Shown: positions 10,203 to 19,453, counted from the stretch's first letter. The stretch: DNA of 48,943 nucleotides from an uncultured Flammeovirgaceae bacterium (GCA_913045135.1 CAJWQD010000014.1:1-48943), one strand, 5' to 3'. Numbers and translations are program-made. The notes: generated by a model not told the origin, from the letters alone.

Positions 10203-12297
10203 GTTCCAGAATTATTTTTTGATTCCAAATTAGTTTTGATTTAGGTGCAATAGATTGTGTTTTGACTCTTCCAAAACCTTGTATTTCTACTTTTAAACCA
10301 ACATTCTCCAAAACGAAATAAGCATCTTTCAAGGTCATGCCCAAAACGTTCGGTACCTCTTGTGACTTTATATCATTTTCTTCCCAAAACACCGAATTAT
10401 TAATAATTTGGGTCTTTACCCATTCTGCCTCTGGTGCCTCTGAATGATTTGAAACCCCCAGTTTATTACTTAAATGTATTAAGTCTCGCTGATTCCCAGA
10501 TTTTATCAAAGGAAAAATACCAACCATGTTGAGGTCTTCAATAGGTTCTACATCTTGTAGTTCTATCTCATTTGAATAAATTTTGTCTGCTATCTTTCTA
10601 AAAACAGGAGCAGAAACATCTCCCCCGTATATTTGATATCCTTTGGGCTTATCTATCACTACTATACAGCTATATTTCGGTTTATCAGCGGGAAAATAAC
10701 CTACGAATGATGTGTAATATTCATTGGTATATAATCCATTTCTTACATTTTTGGCAGTCCCTGTCTTACCCGCAATACTGTACTTAGGTGTGTATATGTT
10801 ATGAGCAGTACCTCGTTCTACTACCCCTTTTAGCATAGTTTTAACATCTCTCAAAGTACTTTCAGAACATATTTTCTCTTTCAAGACTTTTGCCTCAAAT
10901 TGTTGAATCACTTTATCTGCACGTTTTATGTATTTTACAATGATAGGCTGTACCATTTTACCTTCATTGGCAACTGAATTAAATAGAGTAAGGGTATGAA
11001 GTGGGGTCATTTTAAGCTCATAGCCATGTGACATCCAAGGCAATGAAGTTCCGCTCCAAGTTGAATCTTTTGGTGATTTTATATAAGATTTTCCCTCACC
11101 ATACATCTGAAAGGCCAAAGGTTCATATAATCCCATCTCTCTTAATTGATCTATAAATTCTTGTGGATTTTTACCAAAATGATTCTGAATTAACTTGGCA
11201 ATACCTATGTTCGATGATTTTTCAAATATTTCTTGAATAGAAAGAGTACCAAATCCCCCTATTTTATGATCTCTCATAGTTTCATTAAAAAACTGGAAGG
11301 CTCCATTTCCAGTATCAATAGAATCACTGAGCTGTAATTGGGAATCTTCTAATAATGCAATCATACTAGCCAATTTAAAAGTAGAACCAGGTTCTCGAGA
11401 ACCTTGGCTGCCGACAGCGTAATTATAGGATTCATAGTAAGCACCTACTGAATTTTTACTAAGATTAGAAATGGCTTTAATTTGACCCGTATTTACCTCC
11501 ATAACTACCACTGAGCCATAATCCGCCCTATTCTTCTCTAGTGCCTCTAATAGAGCATTTTCAGCGATGTCTTGAATGTTCACATTGATAGTCGTTTGAA
11601 TATCCATTCCTTCAATTGACCTTAACTCTGTACCGTCGTAAATCGGTTTCCACCCTCCACCAACCATTTTTTGATACAGAGCTTCTCCATCTCGTCCTGA
11701 CAGTTCCTTATTAAAGCTGTACTCAAGACCGACGAGTCCTTTATGCTCACCGTTGACCGTTCCAATGGTTCGCCCCCCCAGCTGGCTGAAAGGTAAAAAC
11801 CTCTTTTCCACCTTTTCAAAAATAATACCCCCAGAAAGTCTACCTTTTCTAAAAATGGGCCATTTTTCCATTTTCTTTTTCTCTTGGTAATCAATTAAAT
11901 TTTGGTTGATGACCATATAACGTCTTCCTATTTTTCTTTGCTCAGTTATCTTTACCTTATACTGCCTTGAACTTAAGTTTTTAAAATACTGAGATAATAG
12001 ATAAGACAAGGAATCTATCCGGCTGTCAAAAAGATCTTGGGCCGCTAATGATGGATCAAATGCAACTTTATAGAAGGGTAATGAGGTAGCTAATAAACTA
12101 CCATCATCTGCATATATATTTCCTCGGGTCGCATTGATCTTCATCACTTTAAGCCCATTATTTTGACCCAAACCTATCCATTTTTCAGCCTCAACATATT
12201 GTATGATAACCAATCGATAAACTGCTGCAATAGTAAATAATGCTACTGCCAAATAAGCAATACGCACCCTCAACAATATGTCAGTTTTTACTTTCAT
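10195..12297 (-). CDS. ftsI: Septal class B penicillin-binding protein FtsI (PBP3) with PASTA domain
   Basis: Transpeptidase that crosslinks septal peptidoglycan; partner of FtsW. The 700-aa protein has one N-terminal membrane helix (about residues 11-30), a pedestal/dimerisation domain with RGNIYADDG, and the three catalytic motifs: STFK at 305-308 (acylated serine 305), SSN at 361-363 and KTG at 511-513. The last ~60 residues form a single PASTA domain (EVPNVLGMTLKDA onward), common in Bacteroidota FtsI and absent in E. coli. The start overlaps ftsL by 4 nt. No disruption is seen. Confidence 0.96.
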   Translation of the reverse strand: MKVKTDILLRVRIAYLAVALFTIAAVYRLVIIQYVEAEKWIGLGQNNGLKVMKINATRGNIYADDGSLLATSLPFYKVAFDPSLAAQDLFDSRIDSLSYLLSQYFKNLSSRQYKVKITEQRKIGRRYMVINQNLIDYQEKKKMEKWPIFRKGRLSGGIIFEKVEKRFLPFSQLGGRTIGTVNGEHKGLVGLEYSFNKELSGRDGEALYQKMVGGGWKPIYDGTELRSIEGMDIQTTINVNIQDIAENALLEALEKNRADYGSVVVMEVNTGQIKAISNLSKNSVGAYYESYNYAVGSQGSREPGSTFKLASMIALLEDSQLQLSDSIDTGNGAFQFFNETMRDHKIGGFGTLSIQEIFEKSSNIGIAKLIQNHFGKNPQEFIDQLREMGLYEPLAFQMYGEGKSYIKSPKDSTWSGTSLPWMSHGYELKMTPLHTLTLFNSVANEGKMVQPIIVKYIKRADKVIQQFEAKVLKEKICSESTLRDVKTMLKGVVERGTAHNIYTPKYSIAGKTGTAKNVRNGLYTNEYYTSFVGYFPADKPKYSCIVVIDKPKGYQIYGGDVSAPVFRKIADKIYSNEIELQDVEPIEDLNMVGIFPLIKSGNQRDLIHLSNKLGVSNHSEAPEAEWVKTQIINNSVFWEENDIKSQEVPNVLGMTLKDAYFVLENVGLKVEIQGFGRVKTQSIAPKSKLIWNQKIILELG

Positions 12298-12653
12298 TTA
12301 AACATTAAAATCTTTTGTGGTGGTTGTTTATTTTCACTTAAACCAAGACGTTCAACGCGTCTTGATATTTCAGCTTGCTTACTTGCAAACATATAGTCTG
12401 ATTTGAGGGTAGTATAATCGGCTCTTAAATCCTCGACCTCACGCTCCAATTGACTGATATTTCGAACTACTTTTTCAGCATAGTGTCGGTTACCAATGTA
12501 TAATAAGCACAGTATTGAAATAAAAAGAATTTGAGACATAAAACGGACATGAATCATTTCCTTGATACTCCCTTCAATATGTAAAAATCTTTTCAACAGC
12601 GATAGAGCTCCTCGCTTTCTTTCATCTTTCGATTTATAAGTATCGGCAGTCAT
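12294..12653 (-). CDS. ftsL: FtsL-like cell division protein
   Basis: Small bitopic divisome protein, 119 aa. It has a basic cytoplasmic N-terminus (about 1-36), one membrane helix (about 38-57), and a heptad-rich periplasmic segment (about 60-95, NISQLEREVEDLRADY) that should form a coiled coil, then a conserved-looking ERLGL stretch. FtsL is poorly conserved, so the call depends on topology and on its place between rsmH (1-nt gap) and ftsI (4-nt overlap), which is the FtsL position in dcw clusters. It likely complexes with FtsQ and an FtsB-like protein to activate FtsWI. Confidence 0.88.
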   Translation of the reverse strand: MTADTYKSKDERKRGALSLLKRFLHIEGSIKEMIHVRFMSQILFISILCLLYIGNRHYAEKVVRNISQLEREVEDLRADYTTLKSDYMFASKQAEISRRVERLGLSENKQPPQKILMFK

Positions 12654-12654
12654 A

Positions 12655-13566
12655 TCAGTTTTTTATTCCAATTCTCAGTTTAGCACTCCTCGCCCTATTG
12701 TTAAGAGCGATTTCATTTGCTTCTGGTATGATCAGGCTCCTTTTTAGAGGCTCAAAGGACCTGATGACATTTCCGAAAAAATCTTTTTCCACCAACCCAT
12801 CAAGATTACCTGTATTTATTAAAAATTTAGCCAACCTATCCTCTAAAGAGTGGTAACTGATAATCACAAGCCGACCACCAACCTTTAAAACATCTTTAGA
12901 TTGAATTAAAAATTCTTTAAATGCGTTTATTTCATCATTAACTTCAATTCTAATAGCTTGAAAAAGCTGAGCCAAATATTTAGATTGCTTGCCATTTGGA
13001 GCGGATTTCAATGCGATAGACTTAAGTGTAGCCGTTGTATGGATAGGTTCTTTGGCTCTCGCGATTAAAATTTCAGCAGCTAATCTTCTTGCATTGCGTA
13101 TCTCTCCATAACCCGATAATAATTGGATAAGATCCTCTTGAGAATATTCATTTACTACTTTAGCCGCCGTATTCGCAGAGGCTTGGTCCATTCGCATATC
13201 AAGCGCCCCATCAAAACGTGTAGAAAATCCCCTACTTTGCTGATCAAATTGATGGGACGAAACACCTAAGTCAGCTAAAATTCCATCTACTTTATCGATT
13301 TTATGAAATTTCAAATACCTTTTGAGATATCTAAAGTTAGAGGATACAAAAATAAATGAACGCTGTCGATCAGATTCAAAAGAAACTGTATTTTGTGCAG
13401 CATCCGGATCTTGATCAAAGGCAACTAGAGTGCCTTTCTTCATCTGATCAAATATAGCATGAGCATGTCCACCCCCTCCAAAAGTCACATCGACATAAAT
13501 TCCCCCCGCGTGGATATTTAACCCTTCGACACTCTGCTTTAGTAAAACGGGTACATGATAACTCAT
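12655..13566 (-). CDS. rsmH: 16S rRNA (cytosine1402-N4)-methyltransferase RsmH
   Basis: SAM-dependent methyltransferase (formerly MraW) that modifies C1402 in the decoding centre of 16S rRNA. The 303-aa product carries the SAM-binding loop DVTFGGGGH at residues 26-34, the family motif DGILADLGVSSHQFD, RGFSTRFDGALDMRM in the middle, and VISYHSLEDR near residue 243. It is the second gene of the dcw operon, 8 nt after mraZ, its invariant neighbour. Length is typical. Confidence 0.97.
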   Translation of the reverse strand: MSYHVPVLLKQSVEGLNIHAGGIYVDVTFGGGGHAHAIFDQMKKGTLVAFDQDPDAAQNTVSFESDRQRSFIFVSSNFRYLKRYLKFHKIDKVDGILADLGVSSHQFDQQSRGFSTRFDGALDMRMDQASANTAAKVVNEYSQEDLIQLLSGYGEIRNARRLAAEILIARAKEPIHTTATLKSIALKSAPNGKQSKYLAQLFQAIRIEVNDEINAFKEFLIQSKDVLKVGGRLVIISYHSLEDRLAKFLINTGNLDGLVEKDFFGNVIRSFEPLKRSLIIPEANEIALNNRARSAKLRIGIKN

Positions 13567-13574
13567 TTATTCAC

Positions 13575-14018
13575 TTATTCATCGAGATATTTTTCTGCTA
13601 AATTCGAAAATTCAGTAACATCAGTTTTTTGATTTAATTCAAAAACACGAGGATCCCATATTTCAATATAATCACCCATTCCGATCAGAAGAGCTTCACG
13701 ATTAACTTTGGCATGCAATAACATTGTTTTGGGAATCAAAATCCTAGCTGCATTGTCCAATTCTACCTGAGAAATACTCCTAAAAAACATTCTTTTCAAC
13801 TTACGCTGCTCAGGATTAAACTCACTCAAACTTGAAATTTTTTGATGTCTCTTCTTGTACTCAAGCATCGGATAAAGAATCAGATTAGATTCAAAACCTT
13901 TTCGTAGGACGAGTTCTGAAGTGGATACTTCGGGAAGATTAGACTTAATCTTTGCAGGTAAGACCAATCTTCCTTTAGCATCCAACTTACACTCAAATTC
14001 GCTTGTAAAAAAAGCCAT
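13575..14018 (-). CDS. mraZ: Transcriptional regulator MraZ
   Basis: DNA-binding protein with two SpoVT/AbrB-like half-domains; in E. coli and Mollicutes it binds GTGG-type direct repeats in its own promoter and controls the dcw operon. The 147-aa product has the first motif DAKGRLVLP at residues 13-21 and a second, less canonical copy, VELDNAARILIP, where the usual GR is AR. It is the first gene of the operon. The upstream region contains three repeats matching the known operator, so autoregulation is the simplest inference. Confidence 0.96.
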   Translation of the reverse strand: MAFFTSEFECKLDAKGRLVLPAKIKSNLPEVSTSELVLRKGFESNLILYPMLEYKKRHQKISSLSEFNPEQRKLKRMFFRSISQVELDNAARILIPKTMLLHAKVNREALLIGMGDYIEIWDPRVFELNQKTDVTEFSNLAEKYLDE

Positions 14019-14048
14019 AAGAGTTATTAAAAAAATAAATCACCAATA

Positions 14049-14078
14049 CAAATCTATAAAATAATCTGACATTTACAA
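14049..14078 (-). promoter_or_regulatory. Bacteroidota-type promoter of the mraZ-dcw operon
   Basis: Read on the minus strand, a -33 TTG (14078-14076) is followed after 19 nt by TAGATTTG (14056-14049), a perfect match to the Bacteroidota -7 consensus TAnnTTTG. The predicted start is near 14042, about 24 nt before the mraZ ATG at 14018. Upstream is a dense A/T tract (14105-14120) that could act as an UP-like element. Confidence 0.7.
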
Positions 14079-14105
14079 CCACTTTTTCCCACTTTATCCC
14101 ACTTT
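14079..14105 (-). promoter_or_regulatory. Predicted MraZ operator: three AAAGTGG boxes at 10-bp spacing
   Basis: On the minus strand AAAGTGG occurs at 14105-14099, 14095-14089 and 14085-14079, exactly 10 bp apart. The first two read AAAGTGGGA. This agrees with the MraZ sites described in E. coli (TGGG repeats with 5-nt spacers) and in Mollicutes (AAAGTG repeats). The last box directly abuts the -33 TTG of the promoter, so MraZ bound here would be expected to compete with RNA polymerase. Confidence 0.75.
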
Positions 14106-14109
14106 TTAA

Positions 14110-14501
14110 AAAAATTTTTTTAAGCGAGTAAAATTTTAAAAATTAGCCTTAAATACGTTTTTCAGGAGTTTTATATTAAAAAAATAATTATGGATGTGAG
14201 CGATTTACCGCTTGAGTAGCTATTTTTTTTGTCGAAAATAATTTTCTATTTAAGATAAGAGCAAAATAATGACTTTTATTGAGTGAAAAAAAATAGAGTG
14301 GAGAAAGGTGGTAAATCAAAGAAAATTATCAAGCTTTTCAAAATGTTTACAAAATATGTCATACACAATCTAATCTGGGTGGAAGCAAACGGTATAAATA
14401 ATATTTAACTTCGTTTCAAGCTTTTCTATCGAGCCATTATAGCAAATTAGGCAAAGCAAACGATATTGACTTCTTTCAAAATCTCACTCATTGTAATTAT
14501 T
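14110..14501. other. AT-rich non-coding gap upstream of mraZ
   Basis: About 390 bases between the mraZ operator and the end of the slyD remnant. I see no open reading frame or recognisable protein fragment. It holds A/T tracts, a minor AGCG/CGCT hairpin near 14200 and a degenerate plus-strand pair AGAGTGG/AAGGTGG (14295-14311) that resembles MraZ boxes. No function is assigned. Confidence 0.5.
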
Positions 14502-14925
14502 TTAAAATATTTCAACGACCTCAGTTTCAAAAATTAAATCTTTTGCCAAAAAGGTAAATTAGCATCATTTTTGATCTCTTTTTTTTCGTTTACTTCAACA
14601 ATAATAACAGTAATTTGTCACCTTCAGCAGTACCTGAAAGCTGTTGTCCAACTTCTGGTACTATTTCAAGTAGAATTTTTCTTTAAGAACCGTCTGCACC
14701 ATATCATAATCATACTGATCATATGCATCTGATGATGGTATTTCCCATATTTTGTTTCCATTTGACTCCATACCGGCAACGGCATTATCGAACCCCTTGA
14801 TCATTTGAACTGATACAATTTTAAATTCAATCGGATCCCAGCCAACTAGATAATCAAAGACTTCCATCGGTAAGCTTTCCCCTGTAATGAACCTTAATAA
14901 GGTCTTTTGCCTTTACTTTTTTCAT
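14502..14925 (-). pseudogene. Decayed SlyD-like FKBP-type peptidyl-prolyl isomerase
   Basis: Remains of a cytoplasmic prolyl isomerase/chaperone of the SlyD type. From the ATG at 14925 one frame gives MKKVKAKDLIKVHYRGKLTDG, then a frameshift near 14863. A second frame (14861-14664) gives VFDYLVG, DPIEF and QMIKGFDNAVAGM, the family's signature, ending at a stop after EKFYLK. A third frame from 14661 gives VPEVGQQLSGTAEGD. A fourth from 14614 gives ITVIIVEVNE and later NDANLPF. A fifth gives DLIFETEVVEIF and a final stop at 14502. The pieces line up in order with an intact ~140-aa SlyD but need at least four frame changes. A 68-codon ORF within it (14661-14867) should not be annotated as a gene. 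Sequencing error is possible but unlikely given the intact neighbours. Confidence 0.85.
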
Positions 14926-14990
14926 GATAAGTTTGTGAAAACAAAGTTGAAATTATTTCTCTAAAAAGTAAATTCTCTCTCATTTTGGAT

Positions 14991-17900
14991 CTAAAGTCGT
15001 ATTAAACTCACTGGATCAAGATAGATCAAATAACCCTTTAACTCTTTGAATCCCATACGAGACAAAATCTCAATATATTTATACACCTGATTTCGATCTT
15101 TTGTACGTGGCTGACCAGTTTTAAAATCGATGACATGCCAAAAATCACGTTTTTTCACCAATCTGTCAATTCTTTTTACCTCTCCTCTAGGTAGCAGCAT
15201 GGATTGCTCCAAAATAACTTCATCTAATCGCTTGAAAAAGTCAATCACGTCTTTATGATAGATAATCAATTCAACGAGTCTTCTCAACTCCAAATCATCG
15301 ATTTTTAATTCATCGCCCACTTTATAAATCTGACTTAAGGCATCATGAATTTCAATACCCCTATTTTTGGCTTCTAAAGATGCTTCTTCGATTAGGGAGA
15401 TCCCTCTTGTTTGTATAAGATCCTTTTCCCGCCAGGAAGAACATGGATATTCTGTTAAGCTAAGTTCGACTTGTTTTTTAACTTTTTTTATTGGATCAGG
15501 GAGCTTTCCAAAAGTAAAGTTTTGATTATTTACTTTATTATTAGAGAATGTCATTAAAATATTTTTCATGAAAGATCCCATATCCTTCAAATCATTTTTT
15601 GATTTTTGTTCAGCAAACACATAAAGAGCCTGCATTGGTCGTGTCAAGGCTACATAAAGAACATTCATATTATCAATAAAACTATTAATATGTTCGTCCA
15701 CATATACATCAGACCAATGGGTTTTTAGTAGTTTTCGTGAATACTTGATAGGTACGATGGGCATCTGCACTAACTTGTTTAAGGGAATACCATCTACCCA
15801 AATAATTTCCTCTTTACCTTTTTTATCAAAAGGCCAATTCAAAAACGGAATTATAACTACAGGATATTCTAAACCTTTTGATTTGTGAATAGTAAGTACT
15901 TTAATGGCATCATTTTCATCTGTCATTTTTACAGCTCTATTTTGGCCTTCCTCTTCCCACCAAATCAAAAAAGATTGTAAATCTCCTTTCGTATTCTTTG
16001 TGAAATCTAGAACCGCATCTTGGAGCCCTTGTAGATAGGTATACTTCTCCGAATAATCATTCAATCCCAACAAATCAATAAAGGATTCAATAAGCTCATA
16101 CAAGCCCAACGTTGTAAAGTGGGGTAAATCACGTAAGAATTTGGCAGGCATATGGCTTTGCCATTGATCAATCTTCTCAAATGCTTCCTCTTTCGGTCTT
16201 GCATTTTTAATGGACCAATAGCTAGTAAACCATTCCCAAAGTGCAATTTTATCTTGATTCTGATGTGTCCATCGCATCAGACTTATAATTAAATTTACCA
16301 CCTCACTGCTCGACAAATACAAAGCCTCCGAACTAACTATATCATAATTTAAAGTCTTCACCGATAATTCAGAACTACTGTAATCCATGAATCCATTTAC
16401 GATGATGTTTCCCTCCTTTTTAGTTCTCACCAAAATGGCAATATCTCTAAGTTGATAACCCTTATGTTGGAGTTCTTCAACAACTTCAATCGTTTTTTTC
16501 AAGGCTGCTTCACTCCACGTGTTTATATTATCACCCTTGAAATAAGCTATATTGATGTATGACTCCTCATCGGTAAGCATGACTTTTTGAGCAACGCCCT
16601 CATATGCATTAAGCGCATTTTCAATAAATGCTTCATGGGTGGGAATTAGATCTGCAAAATAACGCCTAGCCACCACTGGCATTGTAGTAAATAATTTATT
16701 ATTAAATTCAACAATATTTTTCCCGCTTCTCCAATTAGTATCTAGCTTGTGATCTTGGGAAGCCTCAACACCAATATCCTCTTTGATATGGCCTTTTAAT
16801 AATAAGCAATTACCCCCTCGCCATCTGTAGATAGATTGTTTGATATCTCCAACAATCATACTAAACTGACCTTGATCTGTTCCATTCTTAACTAAAGGTT
16901 TAAAATTCTCCCACTGAAACCCAGAAGTATCTTGAAATTCATCTATAAGATAATGCGCATATCGCTCACCTATTTTTTCATAAATGTATGGCGTATCACT
17001 ATCATTAATAATTTTGCTTAAAAAATCGGGTAAATCGGTAATCAATACCAAATCATTTTCTTCACGGAATTTGATCAATTCTTTATTAATTTTTGACAAG
17101 ATACCAAACGTATATAAGTATCGAATAGCCTCTAATGCTGAAAAATATTGAGATTCATTCGAAATCATAAATTCAACCAATTGATCATAAACAGGCCATA
17201 ATTTTTGCTCTAAAAAAGATGTTAAATCTCCCGATTTTTGATGCTCTTTAGTCAGCCACGCTGTTAAATTTCCTCTAGCCTCTTTTCTTGGATCGCTTAT
17301 TTCAAATTTTTGACCTGCTACTTTATAGAATAAGCCAGCAGGTCCTCCCTTTTTACCCTTAAAGTGAGATAATCCTCCCTTTTCATCGAGATATTTAATA
17401 CCTAAATGAGCTAACTCCTGACATTTAACACGATACCCATTTGTAAAATTATAGAGGTTCTTTTTTAGCTTAGGAAAATAGGTCGGATCATCGCTTAATT
17501 TTAATATAACTTCCGCATGCCTTTTAAAATTATCTGTTAGAATTTGTCCCGCTAATTTTTCAATATCTGATCTAAAATCCCACCGATTACCCTCTTCTAC
17601 CTTACTCTCGGCAAATTCTACCAACCATTTTTTAAGCTGTTTTTGTTCAGAATCTCCTATACCAATCAGTAATTGATCTACCACTTTTTTGATTATTTGC
17701 GCCTGATCCAAATTCACATTAAATGAACCTTGCAAACTCATCTCCTGTGCAAAAGATCTAATTACCTGATAAAAAAAACTATCAATAGTAACTATAGAAA
17801 ATCTCCCATATTGATGTATGATACTCGATAAAACTTTTGATGCCCTCTTTTTTAAATCTGGCGCTGAAAGGTCTAGTGCTCCCATTAAATCAGCTTTCAT

Positions 17901-18113
17901 CGCATGATCATTATCATGACTTAATGCCTCCAATACATTGATAATTCGTGTCTTCATCTCACTTGTCGCCTTATTAGTAAAAGTGACCCCTAAAATTTCC
18001 TTAAATGCCATTTGACCCCTCAAGGCTAATTTGAGATACTCCAACGTCAACTGATGTGTTTTACCTGATCCTGCAGAAGATTTGTATATATGAAAAGGCT
18101 TTACTCCAAACAT
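14991..18113 (-). CDS. addA: AddA-like UvrD/RecB-family helicase-nuclease
   Basis: Predicted ATP-dependent double-strand-break resection enzyme (AddA/RecB type), 1040 aa. It has Walker A SSAGSGKT at residues 12-19, motif II LIDEFQDT, motif III GDIKQSIYRWRGG, motif V TIHKSKGLEYPVV and motif VI LYVALTRP, the superfamily 1A helicase set. The C-terminus carries a PD-(D/E)XK nuclease domain with RIDRLV, the VIDFKTG core and a QVYKY helix, so both activities look intact. The usual partner AddB is not adjacent. It begins 47 nt after argH and may be partly co-transcribed with the arginine operon. A UvrD-type repair helicase lacking nuclease is ruled out by the C-terminal domain. Confidence 0.88.
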   Translation of the reverse strand: MFGVKPFHIYKSSAGSGKTHQLTLEYLKLALRGQMAFKEILGVTFTNKATSEMKTRIINVLEALSHDNDHAMKADLMGALDLSAPDLKKRASKVLSSIIHQYGRFSIVTIDSFFYQVIRSFAQEMSLQGSFNVNLDQAQIIKKVVDQLLIGIGDSEQKQLKKWLVEFAESKVEEGNRWDFRSDIEKLAGQILTDNFKRHAEVILKLSDDPTYFPKLKKNLYNFTNGYRVKCQELAHLGIKYLDEKGGLSHFKGKKGGPAGLFYKVAGQKFEISDPRKEARGNLTAWLTKEHQKSGDLTSFLEQKLWPVYDQLVEFMISNESQYFSALEAIRYLYTFGILSKINKELIKFREENDLVLITDLPDFLSKIINDSDTPYIYEKIGERYAHYLIDEFQDTSGFQWENFKPLVKNGTDQGQFSMIVGDIKQSIYRWRGGNCLLLKGHIKEDIGVEASQDHKLDTNWRSGKNIVEFNNKLFTTMPVVARRYFADLIPTHEAFIENALNAYEGVAQKVMLTDEESYINIAYFKGDNINTWSEAALKKTIEVVEELQHKGYQLRDIAILVRTKKEGNIIVNGFMDYSSSELSVKTLNYDIVSSEALYLSSSEVVNLIISLMRWTHQNQDKIALWEWFTSYWSIKNARPKEEAFEKIDQWQSHMPAKFLRDLPHFTTLGLYELIESFIDLLGLNDYSEKYTYLQGLQDAVLDFTKNTKGDLQSFLIWWEEEGQNRAVKMTDENDAIKVLTIHKSKGLEYPVVIIPFLNWPFDKKGKEEIIWVDGIPLNKLVQMPIVPIKYSRKLLKTHWSDVYVDEHINSFIDNMNVLYVALTRPMQALYVFAEQKSKNDLKDMGSFMKNILMTFSNNKVNNQNFTFGKLPDPIKKVKKQVELSLTEYPCSSWREKDLIQTRGISLIEEASLEAKNRGIEIHDALSQIYKVGDELKIDDLELRRLVELIIYHKDVIDFFKRLDEVILEQSMLLPRGEVKRIDRLVKKRDFWHVIDFKTGQPRTKDRNQVYKYIEILSRMGFKELKGYLIYLDPVSLIRL

Positions 18114-18160
18114 GACTTAAAAATAGACAACCCTATCCATTAATTTGAATATTCACTCTT

Positions 18161-19453
18161 TCATTCGAAAAAAGCATAAGCTTTTTTAAAAGATTCCTTA
18201 ATTAAGTCATTTCCTAAATTCCCTATACTCCCAGAGTGTATATGGTTAATCTTACGATTAATTTTTAAAGTCCCCTCCTTAATTGAAGTAGCTACTTCAT
18301 GATAGGCATCTCTAAAAGGAACTCCAGCCTTAACTCTTCTGTTCACCTCTTCAACACTAAAGATATAATCATATTTCGGGTCATTGATTAACTGTGCCTC
18401 AACGGATATTTCAGCCGACATGGCCTTTGTGATTTTAAGGCAGTCTTTCAATGAGAACAAAGCAGGTATAAAACGCTCTTTCAAAACTTGTAAATCGCGA
18501 TGATAACCTGAGGGAAGATTTAGGAGTATCATGTTAAGCTCAAAGGGAAGTGCCTGCAACAAGTTGCACTTAGAACGAATCAACTCAAACCCATCCGGAT
18601 TGGCCTTGTGAGGCATAATACTAGATCCTGTCGTATGTTTTTTATCTACTTTTAAAAAATTAAAATTTTGTCCTGAATAGAGACAAACGTCCATGGCAAA
18701 TTTTGATAAAGTAGCAGCAATACTGTTCACTGAAAATCCTACACTTTTTTCCATCTTCCCTCTGGTCATTTGGGCATATATTGAATTGACATTGAGACCT
18801 CCAAATCCCATTTCCTCCATAGTAGATATTCTATTTAATGGAAAAGAAGAACCGTACCCTGCTGCCGATCCTAAGGGATTTTTATCTACTAATTTGTAAG
18901 TTGACTTAAGCTGCAGCAAATCATCAAGAAGACTTTCAGCGTAAGCTGCAAACCACAAACCAAAAGAAGAAGGCATCGCAATTTGCATGTGTGTATAGCC
19001 TGGCATCAAAACATTTTTATAACGCTCGCTCATGATCATCAAAAGTTCAAAAAGATCCTTAATCAAAACAGCTATTTCCTTAAGTTCTGATTTAGCAAAA
19101 AGTTTCAAAGCAGTAAGAACTTGGTCGTTTCGGGACCTTCCACTGTGTATTTTTTTTCCTATAGGCCCTAACTCTTCGGTCAGTAATATTTCAATTTGAG
19201 AATGGCAATCCTCCACTCCTTCCCTAATTTCAAAGGTCTCCGAATCAATCATTTGATCTATTTTTTCAAGACCAAGGACAATCGCAATAACCTCCTCTGA
19301 TGTTAAAAGTCCTATTTCCCCAAGCATTTTTACATGTGCCTTAGAGCCAATAATATCGTACTTGGCTAAATGCACATCCAACTCAGGATCTTTACCTACG
19401 GTAAAACGTTCAAAAATTTTGTCAATAGATTCTTCTTTTTGCCATAATTTCAT
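18161..19453 (-). CDS. argH: Argininosuccinate lyase
   Basis: Last step of arginine synthesis: cleaves argininosuccinate to arginine and fumarate in the cytoplasm. The 430-aa protein has the fumarase/aspartase superfamily signature GSSIMPHKANPDG (about residues 277-289), the SGRSRNDQV motif near 104-112, and TPGYTHMQ-like PGYTHMQIA near 154, all active-site regions. At 430 aa it is shorter than the ~460-aa E. coli enzyme; the C-terminal domain is reduced. The start overlaps argE by 4 nt; it is the last gene of the operon. Confidence 0.96.
   Translation of the reverse strand: MKLWQKEESIDKIFERFTVGKDPELDVHLAKYDIIGSKAHVKMLGEIGLLTSEEVIAIVLGLEKIDQMIDSETFEIREGVEDCHSQIEILLTEELGPIGKKIHSGRSRNDQVLTALKLFAKSELKEIAVLIKDLFELLMIMSERYKNVLMPGYTHMQIAMPSSFGLWFAAYAESLLDDLLQLKSTYKLVDKNPLGSAAGYGSSFPLNRISTMEEMGFGGLNVNSIYAQMTRGKMEKSVGFSVNSIAATLSKFAMDVCLYSGQNFNFLKVDKKHTTGSSIMPHKANPDGFELIRSKCNLLQALPFELNMILLNLPSGYHRDLQVLKERFIPALFSLKDCLKITKAMSAEISVEAQLINDPKYDYIFSVEEVNRRVKAGVPFRDAYHEVATSIKEGTLKINRKINHIHSGSIGNLGNDLIKESFKKAYAFFE

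Noticed and set aside
14190-14230. Hairpin plus T-run as a terminator upstream of mraZ
   Set aside because: The stem is only four base pairs (AGCG/CGCT) and the T-run is not directly adjacent.
14661-14867. 68-codon ORF as an independent small gene
   Set aside because: It is the middle section of the broken slyD-like gene; flanking frames carry the remaining family segments.
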